A stretch of DNA of 64,000 bases from Malus domestica. Its lineage: Eukaryota; Streptophyta; Magnoliopsida; Rosales; Rosaceae. Location of the stretch: the NCBI RefSeq assembly GCF_042453785.1, contig NC_091665.1, positions 30,777,001 to 30,841,000 on the forward strand, read 5' to 3'. Below the pieces are notes generated by a model that saw only the letters and a program-made list of their open reading frames with translations, did not search any database and was not told the origin of the DNA. A program made the translations under genes and the position numbers. Below, one piece after another: positions 30,836 to 42,074 of this stretch (the stretch's first letter is position 1; each line of letters opens with the position of its first letter).

Positions 30836-32887
30836 GTGAAACCTGATACAGAAGTTGAACGAACACATCATTGCATGATTACGAGTTACATGTCAAGGAT
30901 TTGGTCTCAAGGGTAATGGCTTCTCCAACTGCTAGTGAATTACGAGGCACAAATAAATTGGAGTGGAGTGAATGGCTTCCCACCCTATCGGTGAATGGCC
31001 CGCCTAAGGAATTTTTGTCAACCTAACATGGTTTGGGAGCATCTCCCTGTCCCTGCAAACTGCTAGCTAAAGCCTGCAGAAAATACAAATTGTAACATAA
31101 AATTATAGTCAAAAGTGCAAAATCTCCACACCAACATGTATTGCATTGCACACCCCATAGGATCACAATCCCGATATTTTATGGGGTTTTGATGTTCGAC
31201 CTAATGAAGTTTTGTATCTTTTCGAAAATTTGTAAATTTCGTTCATAGACATAAAGATCCTGCCTCTGATGTCAATAGACAAAACATAGAAAAAATCGTA
31301 GCGCATAAGGTTTGTACACAAATTTGAGCACGGTGGGGTTGGGCCGCGGGCGAGAGCCAAGTCCTTGCGTTTTCATTTTTGGTATTTTTGTAGTTCAAGT
31401 CTTTTCCCAAACCCTAGCAAAAGCAGTGATACTGTCGACGACGGGGGTCGCTCTCTCCCTCTTTCCGATTCACTCACTCACTTGTTTCCCCAAAATCCTA
31501 AGCGATAAGGATTTTGGAGGTAAATGATTCTCGGTCTCCAACTTCTTTGGGGGAACAAGAATCTTGATGATAGAGATTTTGGAGGTAAATCATTCTCGAT
31601 TTCCAACTTTTATATAACGTGAGTTGTCTTAGGTGGGCGCCGGGAGGGCATTTATGCTGAGAGACTCAGGCCAGGCGTTTATATAGCAACTAGACTAAGA
31701 TTCCTATGACATAATAGTGTTTGTTTCAGACAAAGTAACATGCTCATATTTGAAGTAAGAGAATACATGATAGCATACATGTTGGAGACTAAAACTATAT
31801 GTGCTTTAGTAGACCAAAATAGTGGAAGTAATAATCCCTTCTTCATAACTGTGTGAGCCACTGGATTTTCGAATCCAATATTTGTACCCTTTGGGACCAT
31901 GTCAGAAAAAGGATACTTCACGACTGCTACTTTAGCAACTTATCTACGGCGATCAACAATCATTATCATCTAAAGGGGTACGTTTAAGAAAGCGGTCAAG
32001 TCTAGTAGGATTGGCATGAATGCTTAGGGAAAGCAGTTTGTCATTACACCACATTTAAGGTAGCTCATTAGCTGGCCAACGTTCACATAAAGACAAGAAC
32101 ATTAGTACATATCGCTTGAGGGACAAAGTTTCTGTTCTATGATGTACGTGTTTTCGTAGGGTCACACCATAATCCATTCTTTGTGAACGTCAGAATGTTG
32201 GGATGATGAAAAGTGACTGAATGTGAGGATACCACTCCTATTTGGGTGAGTGGGAGATGTTAGTTTTATTTGACGTACTAAAACAATATAATAATCGACT
32301 CAAATAGGAGGTGGATTATGATAATATGTATTTGGTAAATTTTTTTAATTATTTATTAATTGAAGGATATGGAATATGCTTGGTATAGTGGCTTTGGAAG
32401 GCAAAGAAATTTTAACGAGAAAATATTGAAAATTCTGAATCACAATGATAACCCCAATTGAAGGTAACTGAAGCCCAACTAAAATCATAATCAAAACCCC
32501 AATAGGATAAGTATAGGCAGTCAAACCCCTTTTAATGATATAAGGAAACCAAAGAAGATCCACTGATGACCGAGAATTTGGAGGGTATTCTATTTTCAAG
32601 TAAGTTTGTCGGATAGGATTAGCATTAATTCATATTTGATCTGTTAACTAACAGGTAATCGAATTTGGATCATAAACGGACAATTGGGTGGAAATCACAA
32701 ACCTATATCCTACTAATTACACCGGGTCCATTGATTGGTCTAGTTAGAGCACCCCTAAAACTTTAAACCCTAAACCCTCTTCCTCCCCCTGCCAACTCTC
32801 TCTCACGCACATATAGAGAACACCTAGAAATTACGTAGGTTAAGGTTTTAAACACTGTTTCTCGTTGAATTTGTTGTTATATTGATC
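30836..32887. other. Intergenic DNA between the DENN gene and the small 33 kb gene
   Basis: 30836-31080 is likely DENN 3' UTR. Short ORFs at 31163-31360, 31312-31527, 31679-31921 and 32345-32599 show nothing recognisable. A short direct repeat (ATTTTGGAGGTAAAT) is seen at 31511 and 31579. A CATATAGAGAAC segment near 32809 precedes the next ATG and might be promoter-like. Confidence 0.35.
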
Positions 32888-33232
32888 ATGGCGGTGACAA
32901 TGGCGAAAGTCCTATGGGTTGCTAAAGCAGCAAACAGGAACTACATCAAGAGCGGTGTTTCACAACTCATATTAAGATTGATGGCGTCGGCTTCTCATAG
33001 TTATACAACTGTTACTCCATATCACATGCAAGGAACTGACATGGCCAATAAGGATGAAGAGGAGAAGCAAGATTTGAACTGGCCGTGCAAGGCTTTTTGT
33101 CCAAAAGAAAATAAGAAGATATTCCCGCGCGACATGTTTTACTCATGCGAACAGGTCGGCATCGAGATCTGTCCAATGGATCCCGCCAAGTTTACTGGAA
33201 AGAAGGATGCATTGAAAGTTTTTGACCCTTAG
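32888..33232 (+). CDS. Small unknown protein, 114 residues
   Basis: The ATG at 32888 opens a frame of 114 codons. The N-terminus (MAVTMAKVLWVAKAANRNYI) is basic, hydrophobic and free of acidic residues for about 50 positions, as in an organelle-targeting peptide, though that is inference. The C-terminal half has four cysteines (WPCKAFCPKENKKIF, YSCEQVGIEICPMDP). I do not know the family. The leader and first 40 codons are clearly homologous to 41940-42190 upstream of the DUF2828-like locus, so the two sites share a duplicated 5' region. Expression cannot be judged; it could also be a fragment. Confidence 0.5.
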   Translation: MAVTMAKVLWVAKAANRNYIKSGVSQLILRLMASASHSYTTVTPYHMQGTDMANKDEEEKQDLNWPCKAFCPKENKKIFPRDMFYSCEQVGIEICPMDPAKFTGKKDALKVFDP

Positions 33233-33333
33233 GTTAAGGTTCAGAGTCCTTGTGGTTTTTTACAGTTAGGATTGATGATGTTTGTGCGTCTTTTCTGTAT
33301 GCGACACTTTGATGCAGTCATAGCCTCCAATGA

Positions 33334-34330
33334 TTTATTTTTATTTTTTTGTGTCAAAGGGGAGTTTTATTAAATTCTAATAGAAACGTTTGCATTTCTA
33401 GCAATAATATTAAATAGGAAAGCATCTCAACGGAAAGCACCTCCATGCGCGAGGTAACATATGAGGCTACAACATGAGCAGCGCCAGACATCAAATAACC
33501 AATATCATGGATAAAACACTCCAAAGTAGCATTTATAGCTTACTCCTCATTAACCATACAAATTATCACATGAGAATCAGACTCAATATCAAGGCTCTAA
33601 AAGGCGCTAGATGTTAGTCGGGCGGCGAGAAGGGGCCTAGCGCCTAGGTGGATTTAAGTTAATTTAATATAAAATTGAAATTTATTATATAAATAATATG
33701 TTTTTTTTTTAAATGTTATATATGTCATGTTAGGGTTTTTAATATAAATGGTCTTAAAAGGAAAAGGAATAATAAAACAATACAAAAATATTTAAAAAGT
33801 AAAGAATGATGATTGATTTGGGTGAGAAAAGAAACAAAAGAATATTGATCCAAAAAAAAAAAGAACATAAAATAGTGGAAACGAGGAACCAAACAGGAGT
33901 GGTGGGACCATAAAGATCACATTTGTCCATTTAAATTGAAAAAAAAAAGATGGACCCCACCAGTCATCTTCTTCCTCTCGACTCAACAACCTGACTTTTC
34001 CAGATTCAAAATTTTTCCTGGTTCCGACGTCTTCAAATACGGTCGACTAGACTTCGCCCAGCCCCGCGCAGACCTGCATAGCTCCACCTAGACCCGCCTA
34101 ATCATGCCTATCCGTCTAATACTTTCTCTGATTTTGCAACCGATTACGAGTTAATTGGGGCGGTTAGTCTCAGCCCAGCGCCTAGACAGCTGCCTAGGCT
34201 GATTTTTAGAACACTGCTCAATATCCACCGCACTACATCTCATCTCATTACATACGATTAATGCTGCTCAAATCATACCAATTAAAAATCAATAAGCTTC
34301 CAATGTTCTTTGATTGGAACCTTATTGGTT
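33334..34330 (-). mobile_element. 5'-truncated LINE remnant on the minus strand, split by a hAT element
   Basis: On the minus strand an A-rich tail at 33334-33350 follows AATAAAACTCCCC. Upstream of it come RNase H-like pieces (DIESDSHVIICMVNEE, SGAAHVVASYVTSRMEVL) at about 33410-33590, continuing after the hAT element at about 34226-34300 (ALIVCNEMRCSAVDIE). The reading is broken by stops. Confidence 0.6.
33590..34216. mobile_element. Non-autonomous hAT-like element, copy 2
   Basis: It starts CAAGGCTCTAAAAGG and ends TTTTTAGAACACTG. It is flanked by a perfect 8-bp direct repeat, CTCAATAT, at 33582-33589 and 34217-34224, the length typical of hAT elements. The ends carry GCCTAG/CTAGGC-rich repeats like copy 1. 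It is inserted in an older LINE remnant, and the LINE reading frame continues across the target duplication. Confidence 0.88.
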
Positions 34331-34779
34331 TTTAAATTTTTTTTTTTTTTTATCAAAGTCCTTGATATGCCTAAACAAATTTGTATCATTTGGTTTGTAA
34401 ATTTGGTTTAAAGATTTGGTCTCCCATGCATGGTTAAGTTAATCAGCACGTGACACTGCATCAAGGTGGTGCACACATTCGGACCTAGTTTAAATGATAT
34501 CATTCAAATTGAAGATATAGATAATCCTTATTTTAGGGAGATATAGAGAATCCTAAATTTTAGGGATTATATTAACTTAATTACTCTCTTAAGTTTAGGG
34601 TAAACCTGGTACGAGAAAGGTAAAAAGACTGCGTACTTTTTTTGTCAGGAAAAAAACAAATTGCTTAAGTTAAGGTGGTTTTAGGGTTTAGGATTTAGGC
34701 GATTGTCTACTGCATATACATGTCCAAGCATTCTGATTATCAGGAATGTTATGAAACCAAAAAAATACATATCTTACTA
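34331..34779. other. AT-rich DNA before the Copia element
   Basis: A poly-T run at 34338-34351 and short AT-rich direct repeats (AGATATAGATAATCC and AGATATAGAGAATCC near 34514-34554) are seen. No gene. Confidence 0.3.
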
Positions 34780-35473
34780 ATTATTGTTGAAGTATAAGTC
34801 TAAAGTTGATTAGAAATAAGTTGTGATGTTAATATGTGTATGCACTTATGTTAAATACTAAGTGAGAAGGTATATAGATATAAAAGGCCATGAATGCCAT
34901 GTGTGATGATCTTAGCTATTAGCTAAATGAGTGGCTGAGATCTATTTTAATTGTTTTGATCCAACTCAGCTTTGTAAAAGCTTTATATCTCTCTTTGCAC
35001 GTTGTGTGCAAGAGATAGAGAGACAATTAATGAAAACAAAGTTATTCCTCTGTGACTTTGCAGAAGAAGAAACAACCACGTTCTTCTCTCCCTATTTTTC
35101 TTCCTAAACAATTCATCTTCTCTTCTTCCTTAGAATTAACTCTCTCAAACACTAACATGGCCTCAGAGCCGGTTTCGATCAACTGAATCTGGGCGTGAAG
35201 CTGTGAAGTCACTGAGCTAAGTCAAAGCTCGGTGAAGGTTGCCGGAGTTTCATTTGAGGAGAGAAATCAACAGTCAGACCAAGATGTCTGGATCTGGAAG
35301 CTCGGAGGTAAGAACCCTAATTTTCTCCGGTGAGAACTACGAGTTCTGGAGGATTAAGATGGTAACGATCTTCAAATCACTTGGGTTATGGAATCTGATG
35401 GACAAAGGGATTACAACCCCTGACTCGAAGAAGAAGAAGGAAGCTGAAGGGTCATCGGACGATGCAGTTGATG

Positions 35474-37634
35474 CGAAAATTATCTTAACACACAAATTTA
35501 ACCCTCTTTTGATAATTGTTGTACAAGTATAAGTAGGGATCGTTTTGGACCGGGGATTAGAAGGGCCTGCTAATAACCTCTAAACTGACTCAAAACATAA
35601 AACTAAACTTAAAAACACTTAACAAGACTTACAAGACTCAAAGCCAACTTAAAATACTCAAAACAGCTTAAAACAACCAAATAAACTTAAACTAGACACT
35701 AGGAATGACTTTGGACGAAAATTGACTTTTACTTAAATCAAAACACTTAAAAACACAAACTAAAACAGATTTGAAACACTTTGAAACAAGAAACTAAAAT
35801 GGGGGGTTTTGATTTGGATGAAGTTGAAACAAACAAACAAGTATGAAAAACTAGACGGATTGTAAAACGAATGTGAGAAATAAGATGATGGATGGGATAG
35901 CTAGAGCCTTTTTCTCCACACATGACATGTATGCAAATAACTTGATTTCCAGTTACTACTTCATTGAATTATGAACGACAATGCTCCAAATTAACCATGA
36001 CATCACTAGTTAACTCTCAGATTTTTCTTGTTTTATTGGATTGGATGACATCATTCGACAACCCAAAACATTCTTCTAAAGTTTCCTACATGACATCATA
36101 ATAGAGATACAATCAAAGATCATTACGTTTAATGAAAATCATAAGCATTGACAAAGCACTTGCAACTATGACATCATGTCACTCATGCTAGGAATTGAAC
36201 TTAATGCGATCGTTTATAAGCGACATTCACTACATGTGAATATAAGTTTGTAACGATTATGTGAAACTTCCTTATATTCTAGCAACGGATTTATGCATGC
36301 CAATTAAGTGTGGGCCCTTAATTAACAAATACAAATAAGTTATCAATCAAATAGTTAAGCCAATTGCATTCATGATTCAAGAGTTCATAACTGGAATTTA
36401 TCAAATTATATTGCATACATAATCATGGCTTTGAATCACCCCTAACCAAGAGGGGTTTAGCCACTCATATTTACAAAAAAATGAAAGGAAATGAATTTAA
36501 ACATTAGAAACAAAAGAAAGAAAACACCTAAACGCTCCAACGATCCAAGTTGGACAGCAAGCACGTCCAAACACTTTCCTTCCTTTCCTTTGCTACGGCA
36601 CAAGGTTGGTGAGTGTTTGAAGGTTTGTTTGTATGGAGGAATGGATGTGAAGATGAATGGATGTGTTTAGATGAAGGTTGTGTTGAAAATGGGAGTGAAT
36701 GATCTAACCCAGTATGAACTAAATTTATGTTACACACACTTCCTTTTATAGAGGAAGTGCATGGCAATGGAGGGGAACATGGAGTGGTGTAGCAATTGAG
36801 TGCAATGATGCATGAAATATGAAATGATGGAGGGAACAAGGAATGGTGTAGCAATTGAGTGCAATGATTCAATGTAATGATGCATAAAATCTGAAATGGA
36901 GGAAACAAGGAATGGTGTAGCAATTGAGTGCAATGATTCAATGTAATGATGCATGAAATCTGAAATGATGGAGGGAAAATCTGAAATGATGGAGGAACAA
37001 GGAATGTTGTAGCAATTGAGTGCAATGATTCAATGTAATGATGCATGAATCTGAAATGATGGAGGGAACAAGGAATGGTGTAGCAATTGAGTGCAATGAG
37101 TGGTGTTTGAAATGATTCAAAGGTGAAAGTGAAGTGATAATGCAAAGCATGGGGGTAAAATGGAGTGGTGTTGCAGCTAGGGAACATGAATGATTGTGCA
37201 CATGGTAGAGAAAGGAAAGGGAGGTGGAATGATGCAACAAATGAGTCAATGGAGGGAACATGGATGATGATGCACGGCATAGGAATCCAAAGGGAGTGCA
37301 ATGGTGGTGCACGACAATGATGGAAAGGTGAATGGTGGAGTGACACCCCTTTGTGGCTGAGCTCTTTGTCCTTTTTACATTAATTCTTCTTTCTCTTTAA
37401 CACATTCCTAGCCTTTTTAGTCTTCAATTTCGTCCATCCAACTTGCTCCATGCATGTGCTATTCATTCCAAGCTCAAAATTGCTCCAAAATGCACCAAAA
37501 TGCATCTTATTGCTTCATAAGGTCTATGGACCTACAAACACATGAAAATAGCTTAATATACATAATTAACTAAGAAATAACAACATAAATGCAAGAGAAC
37601 AAGCTAACTCAGTCGCATAAATATCCTTCTATCA
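35474..37634. mobile_element. 2.16 kb nested insertion of uncertain class in the Copia gag
   Basis: The gag reading DDAVD is duplicated at the borders as GCAGTTGATG (35464-35473) and GCAGTCGATG (37635-37644), a 10-bp target duplication with one mismatch; removing the insert restores gag in frame. The insert begins CGAAAATTATC and ends CCTTCTATCA, with no evident inverted or long direct terminal repeats. It has no protein of known type. A minisatellite lies near 36770-37110. A 9-10-bp duplication would fit a Mutator-like or an unclassified element. Confidence 0.75.
36770..37110 (-). repeat. Minisatellite of about 65-75 bp units in the nested insertion
   Basis: The segment GGTGTAGCAATTGAGTGCAA recurs five times, with CAATGTAATGATGCATGA and CTGAAATGATGGAGG between. 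On the minus strand it makes a long but low-complexity open frame (272 codons, 36528-37346) rich in His, Ser and Cys that I take as non-coding. Confidence 0.8.
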
Positions 37635-40600
37635 GCAGTCGATGAAGAAATGACTACTGTGTTCATGAAGGATGCGAATGCTTTAGGAATCATTCAAAAT
37701 GCAGTATCTGATCAGATTTTCCCTCGAATTGCTAATGCTGATTCATCTAAGATAGCATGGGATCTCTTGTTCGGCGAATACCATGGTGGTGATCAGGTTA
37801 GATCTGTAAAACTTCAGAATCTTAGACGGGAATTTGAGTATGCTAGAATGCGAGATGATGAGTCCCTATCTAGTTATCTTACAAGATTGAATGAACTAAT
37901 TAATCAGATGAGAACATTTGGTGAATCTCTTTCTAATAAGAGACTTGTGCAGAAGGTTCTAATTCGTCTGAGTAAACCGTATGATTCTATTTGCTTGGTT
38001 ATAGAAAACACAAAGTGTCTAGAGACTGTAGAATTGCAGAAAGTAGTTGCAATCTTGAAGAGTCAAGAACAACAGTTCGATTTACATAATGTTGATACCA
38101 TTGAGAAGGCATTTGCATCATTCTCAGTGAGTCCAAAAGGGCAAAATAAGAGTGAGACTAAATCTGGTCCATCGAAATTTAAGAAGAATTGGAGTTCTAA
38201 GGAGAAGAAATGGGATTCAAAGCCTCGGTTTCAACAGAAACCTTTCAATAGTCCTGCATCAAATTCATATCAGTCACAGTCAATGGGTTAGGAAGGTACC
38301 AAATCACAGTGTAGAGTATGCTCTAAGTTCCATTTTCGTGAGTGTAGATATAAGGGGAAGCCCAAATGCTATAATTGTGATAAGTTTGGTCACTGGGCTA
38401 GAGAATGCACTGCAGGAAATATGGTGCAAAAGGCAAATTCTGTAAATCAAGTGGAAGTGACAAGAAATTTGTTCTATGCTAATTGTGCAATTTCAGAGAC
38501 AAATGTCAATGGTAACTGATACATAGACAGTGAGTGTAGTAATCATATGACAGGGAATGCTAATCTTCTTGTTGATATAAGGACAAATGTTGCTGGAAAG
38601 GTACAAATGCCCACTAGTGCATTAGTAAATGTTGCTGGAATGGGTTCTTTGGAAATTAACATTAACAAAGGGAAGAAGTACATTAGGGAAGTCATGCACT
38701 TGCCATGATTGAAAGAAAATTTGCTCAGTGTGGGACAAATGGATGAGCATGGATATTATCTCTTGTTTGGAGGAGGCATGTGTAGTATATTTCATGGACC
38801 CTCTCTTGATAATCTTGTCATCAAAGTTAAGAAGAAGGAAAATAGATGTTATCCTCTTTCTCTGTGGAAAAACAGTCAACTTGCTTTGAAAGCTAGCATT
38901 GATTCAAGTTCTACTTGGATTTGGCACAAGAGATTAGGACATCTAAATCTCAGAAGCCTTAAACAACTCAGAGAGAATGAAATGGTACATGGTCTTCCAC
39001 ATCTTGAAAATGTTGATGGTGTATGTGATGGATGCCAGTTTGGGAAACAACATCGTGATTGGTTTCCAAAAGAGAAAGCTTGGAGAGCAAGTAGTCCTCT
39101 AGAGCTTGTGTACACTAATTTGTGTGGTCCTATGCAAAATGAATCAATTGCTGGGAATAAGTACTTCATGCTTCTAGTTGATGATTGTACAAGAATGTCA
39201 TGGGTTTATTTCCTAAGACAGAAATTTGAGGCTCTAACTTATTTCAAGAAGTTTAGAGCAATGGTAGAATTACATAATGGTTTCAAAGTAAAGTGCTTAA
39301 GAAGTGACAAAGGAGGTGAGTTTGTATCAAATGAATTCAACCAATTCTTAGAGACTGAAGGAATACAAAGACAAATGTCTATGGCTTATACTCCACAGCA
39401 AAATGGAGTAGTGGAGAGGAAGAATAGAACAGTTGTAGAAATGGCCAAAGCAATGCTTCATGATAAAAGCTTGACATACTTTCTGTGGGCAGAGGCAATA
39501 CACACGGCAGTGTACATTCTAAATAGATTACCTACAAGAGCACTTGATAATCTAACACCATTTGAGGCCTACAGTGGCAAAAAACCAGGAATTGGTCATC
39601 TAAAAGTGTTTGGATCAATCTGTTATGTGCATATACCATCTGAGATAAGACAGAAGCTAGATGCTAAGAGTGTCAAATGTGTGTTTGTTGGATATGCTAC
39701 ATGTGAGAAGGGATACAGGGTGTTTGATCCATGCACTAAGAAGTTAATCTTGTCAAGAGATGTGTTGTTTGATGAAACTATAAACTGGAATTGGAACGAA
39801 AATTCAGAGAATCCTGTTGCTGTAACCTACATTCAGAATTCACATAAATTGAGTGAGTTTGAAGGTAGTGCCTCAAGTTCTTCTATTCATTCTCATACTG
39901 AAGAACAAGAAAACAGCATTCATGAATCTGTAAAGATCTCTCAGCCTTATGATCATACTTCAGTGAAATGGAGAAGCATAAATGACATTATGGCACAGTG
40001 CAACCTTTGTATTGTGGAACCTGAGAAATATGAAGAAGCTGCACAAGACAAGGCTTGGGTAAAAGCAATGGAAGAAGAATTGTCAATGATTGAGAATAAT
40101 AGAACTTGGGAGCTTGTAGATAGACCAAGTGATAAACATGTCATTGGAGTGAAATGGGTGTTCAAAACTAAGTTGAATCTGGATGGCTCAGTACAAAAGA
40201 ACAAGGCAAGACTGGTTGCAAATAGGTATGTGCAGAAACCAAGAATCGATTACAATGAAACTTTTGCTCCGGTTGCTAGATTGGACACAATAAAAACCTT
40301 GATTGCTCTTGCCGCACAAAGAAGCTGGAAGTTATATCAACTAGACGTTAAATCTGCATTTTTGAATGGAAAATTGTAGGAAGAAGTATATGTTGAACAA
40401 CCTGAGGGATTTGTAATTGATGGAAAGGAGGACAAAGTCTACAGATTGCACAAGGCTCTTTATGGGTTAAAGCAGGCACCTAGAGCTTGGTATGGGGAAA
40501 TTGATAACTACTTCACTAAGTGTGGATTTACAAAAAGTTTGAGTGAAACAACTCTTTATACTAAGACAAAAGGAGATGATGATATCTTAATTGTTTCTAT

Positions 40601-42074
40601 CTATGTTGATGACATAGTATATACTGGAAGCAATCAGGAAATGTTGAATGAGTTCAAAGAAGACATGAAGGTGAAATATGAAATGACAGACCTCGGGCTC
40701 CTCCACCATTTTCTAGGAATAGGAGTGATACAATCTGACACAAGCATTTTCATTCATCAAAGGAAGTATGCTTCTTCTTTGTTGGATAAATTTGGCTTGA
40801 AGGAGTGCAAATCCGTTTCCATACCTCTAGTTGCTACTGAAAAGTTAAGCAGAGATGATGGAAGTGGTGCAGCAAATGAAGAGCAATATAGAAAGATTGT
40901 GGGGAGTTTGTTGTATCTTACTGCTACAAGGCCGAATGTGATGTATATAGCTAGTTTACTAGTTAGATATATACATTGTCCTACAAATAAGCACTATGGA
41001 GCAGCCAAGAGAGTGCTCAGATATGTCAAAGGGACACTAGATTATGGTTTGAAGTATGAGAAAGGCAAGAAGGCAGTTTTGGTTGGATTTTGTGATAGTG
41101 ATTGGGGAGGATCAATTGAAGACAGCAAAAGCACCTCAGGGTATGCTTTTTCTTTTGGAAGTGGAGTGTTCTCATAGGCTTCTGTGAAGCAAAGCTGTGT
41201 TGCTTCCACTGTAGAAGTAGAGTACATTAATGCCTCTGAAGCCACAACTCAGGCTAGTTGGCTCAGATTTGTCTTGGAGGATTTTGAAGAGCTACAAACA
41301 GAAGCAACTCCTCTGCAGTGTGACAATACATCTGCAATTTCAATCACTAAGAATCCAGTGTTCCATTAGCGGACAAAACACATCGATAGGAGATACCATT
41401 TCATCAAAGATGCTCTGTAGCAAGGAATAGTCTATTTGATCTATTGTCCTACCAAAGAGCAAGTAGCAGACATCTTTACCAAAGCTTTACCAAAAGAAAG
41501 GTTTAACTATCTCAGAGACAAGCTAGGAGTCATATCAGCTTTGGACTTAAATGGGAGTGTTGAAGTATAAGTCTAAAGCTGATTAAAAATAAGTTGTGAT
41601 GTTAATATGTGTATGCACCTATGTTAAATACTAAGTGAGAGGGTATATAGATATAAAAGGCCATGAGTGTCATGTGTGATGATCTTAGCTATTAGCTAAA
41701 TGAGTGGCTGAGATTTATTTTAATTGTATTGATCCGGCTCAGCTTTGTAAAAGCTTTATATCTCTCTTTGCAAGTTGTGTGCAAGAGATAGAGAGACAAT
41801 TAATGAAAACAAAGTTATTCCTCTGTGACTTTGCAGAAGAAGAAACAACCACGTTCTTCTCTCCCTGTTTTTCTTCCTAAACAATTCATCTCCTCTTCTT
41901 CCTTAGAATTAACTCTATCAAACACTAACAATTATGTCGGATCGATTTAAAACCTAGACCCTCTTCCTCCCGGAGCTCACTTCTCTCAACCGCATATATA
42001 AAAAGCTAGGTAAGAAAATAAACAGGATAGGGTTTTAACCACTGTTTCTTTTTGAATTCGTCATTACAGTGATC

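Larger units (their letters stand above)
35284..41570 (+). pseudogene. Copia gag-pol polyprotein with seven stops and a nested insertion
   Basis: Gag begins at ATG 35284 (SGENYEFWRIKM), is cut at 35474, and resumes at 37635. The zinc knuckle is CYNCDKFGHWAREC (38370-38410). A protease-like YIDSECSNHMTG is at 38518. The integrase has WHKRLGHLNL, CDGCQFGK and the DDE residues in VDDCTRMSW, SDKGGEF and NGVVERKNR. The reverse transcriptase has ARLDTIKTL, LDVKSAFLNG and the catalytic YVDD near 40603. RNase H has [18 protein letters not shown] and RTKHIDRRYH. From 37650 onward one frame is kept; stops are at 38289, 38517, 38706, 40377, 41175, 41367 and 41418. Most sit where a single C-to-T or G-to-A change of a Gln or Trp codon would give the stop. 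There is no frameshift, so decay came by point mutation. Confidence 0.92.
34785..41930 (+). mobile_element. Full-length Ty1/Copia LTR retrotransposon with a nested insertion
   Basis: LTRs are 34785-35157 and 41558-41930, both 373 bp, beginning TGTTGAAGTATAAG and ending CACTAACA. The 5-bp target duplication ATTAT (34780-34784 and 41931-41935) is perfect. A primer-binding-like TGGCCTCAGAGCCGG follows the 5' LTR and a purine tract AAATGGGAG precedes the 3' LTR. By hand count the LTRs differ at about 14 of 373 positions, mostly transitions, so insertion was fairly recent on an evolutionary scale. The interior codes for gag-pol in Copia order (gag, protease, integrase, RT, RNase H), interrupted by a 2.16 kb insertion and seven stops. 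The element lies between two sites that share a duplicated gene 5' region. Confidence 0.96.

Noticed and set aside
32345-32599. Hydrophobic minus-strand ORF as a membrane protein gene
   Set aside because: AT-rich DNA gives hydrophobic codons by chance; no family motif is seen.
36528-37346. 272-codon minus-strand frame rich in His, Ser and Cys
   Set aside because: It follows the minisatellite in the nested insertion, and its repeats explain the open frame.
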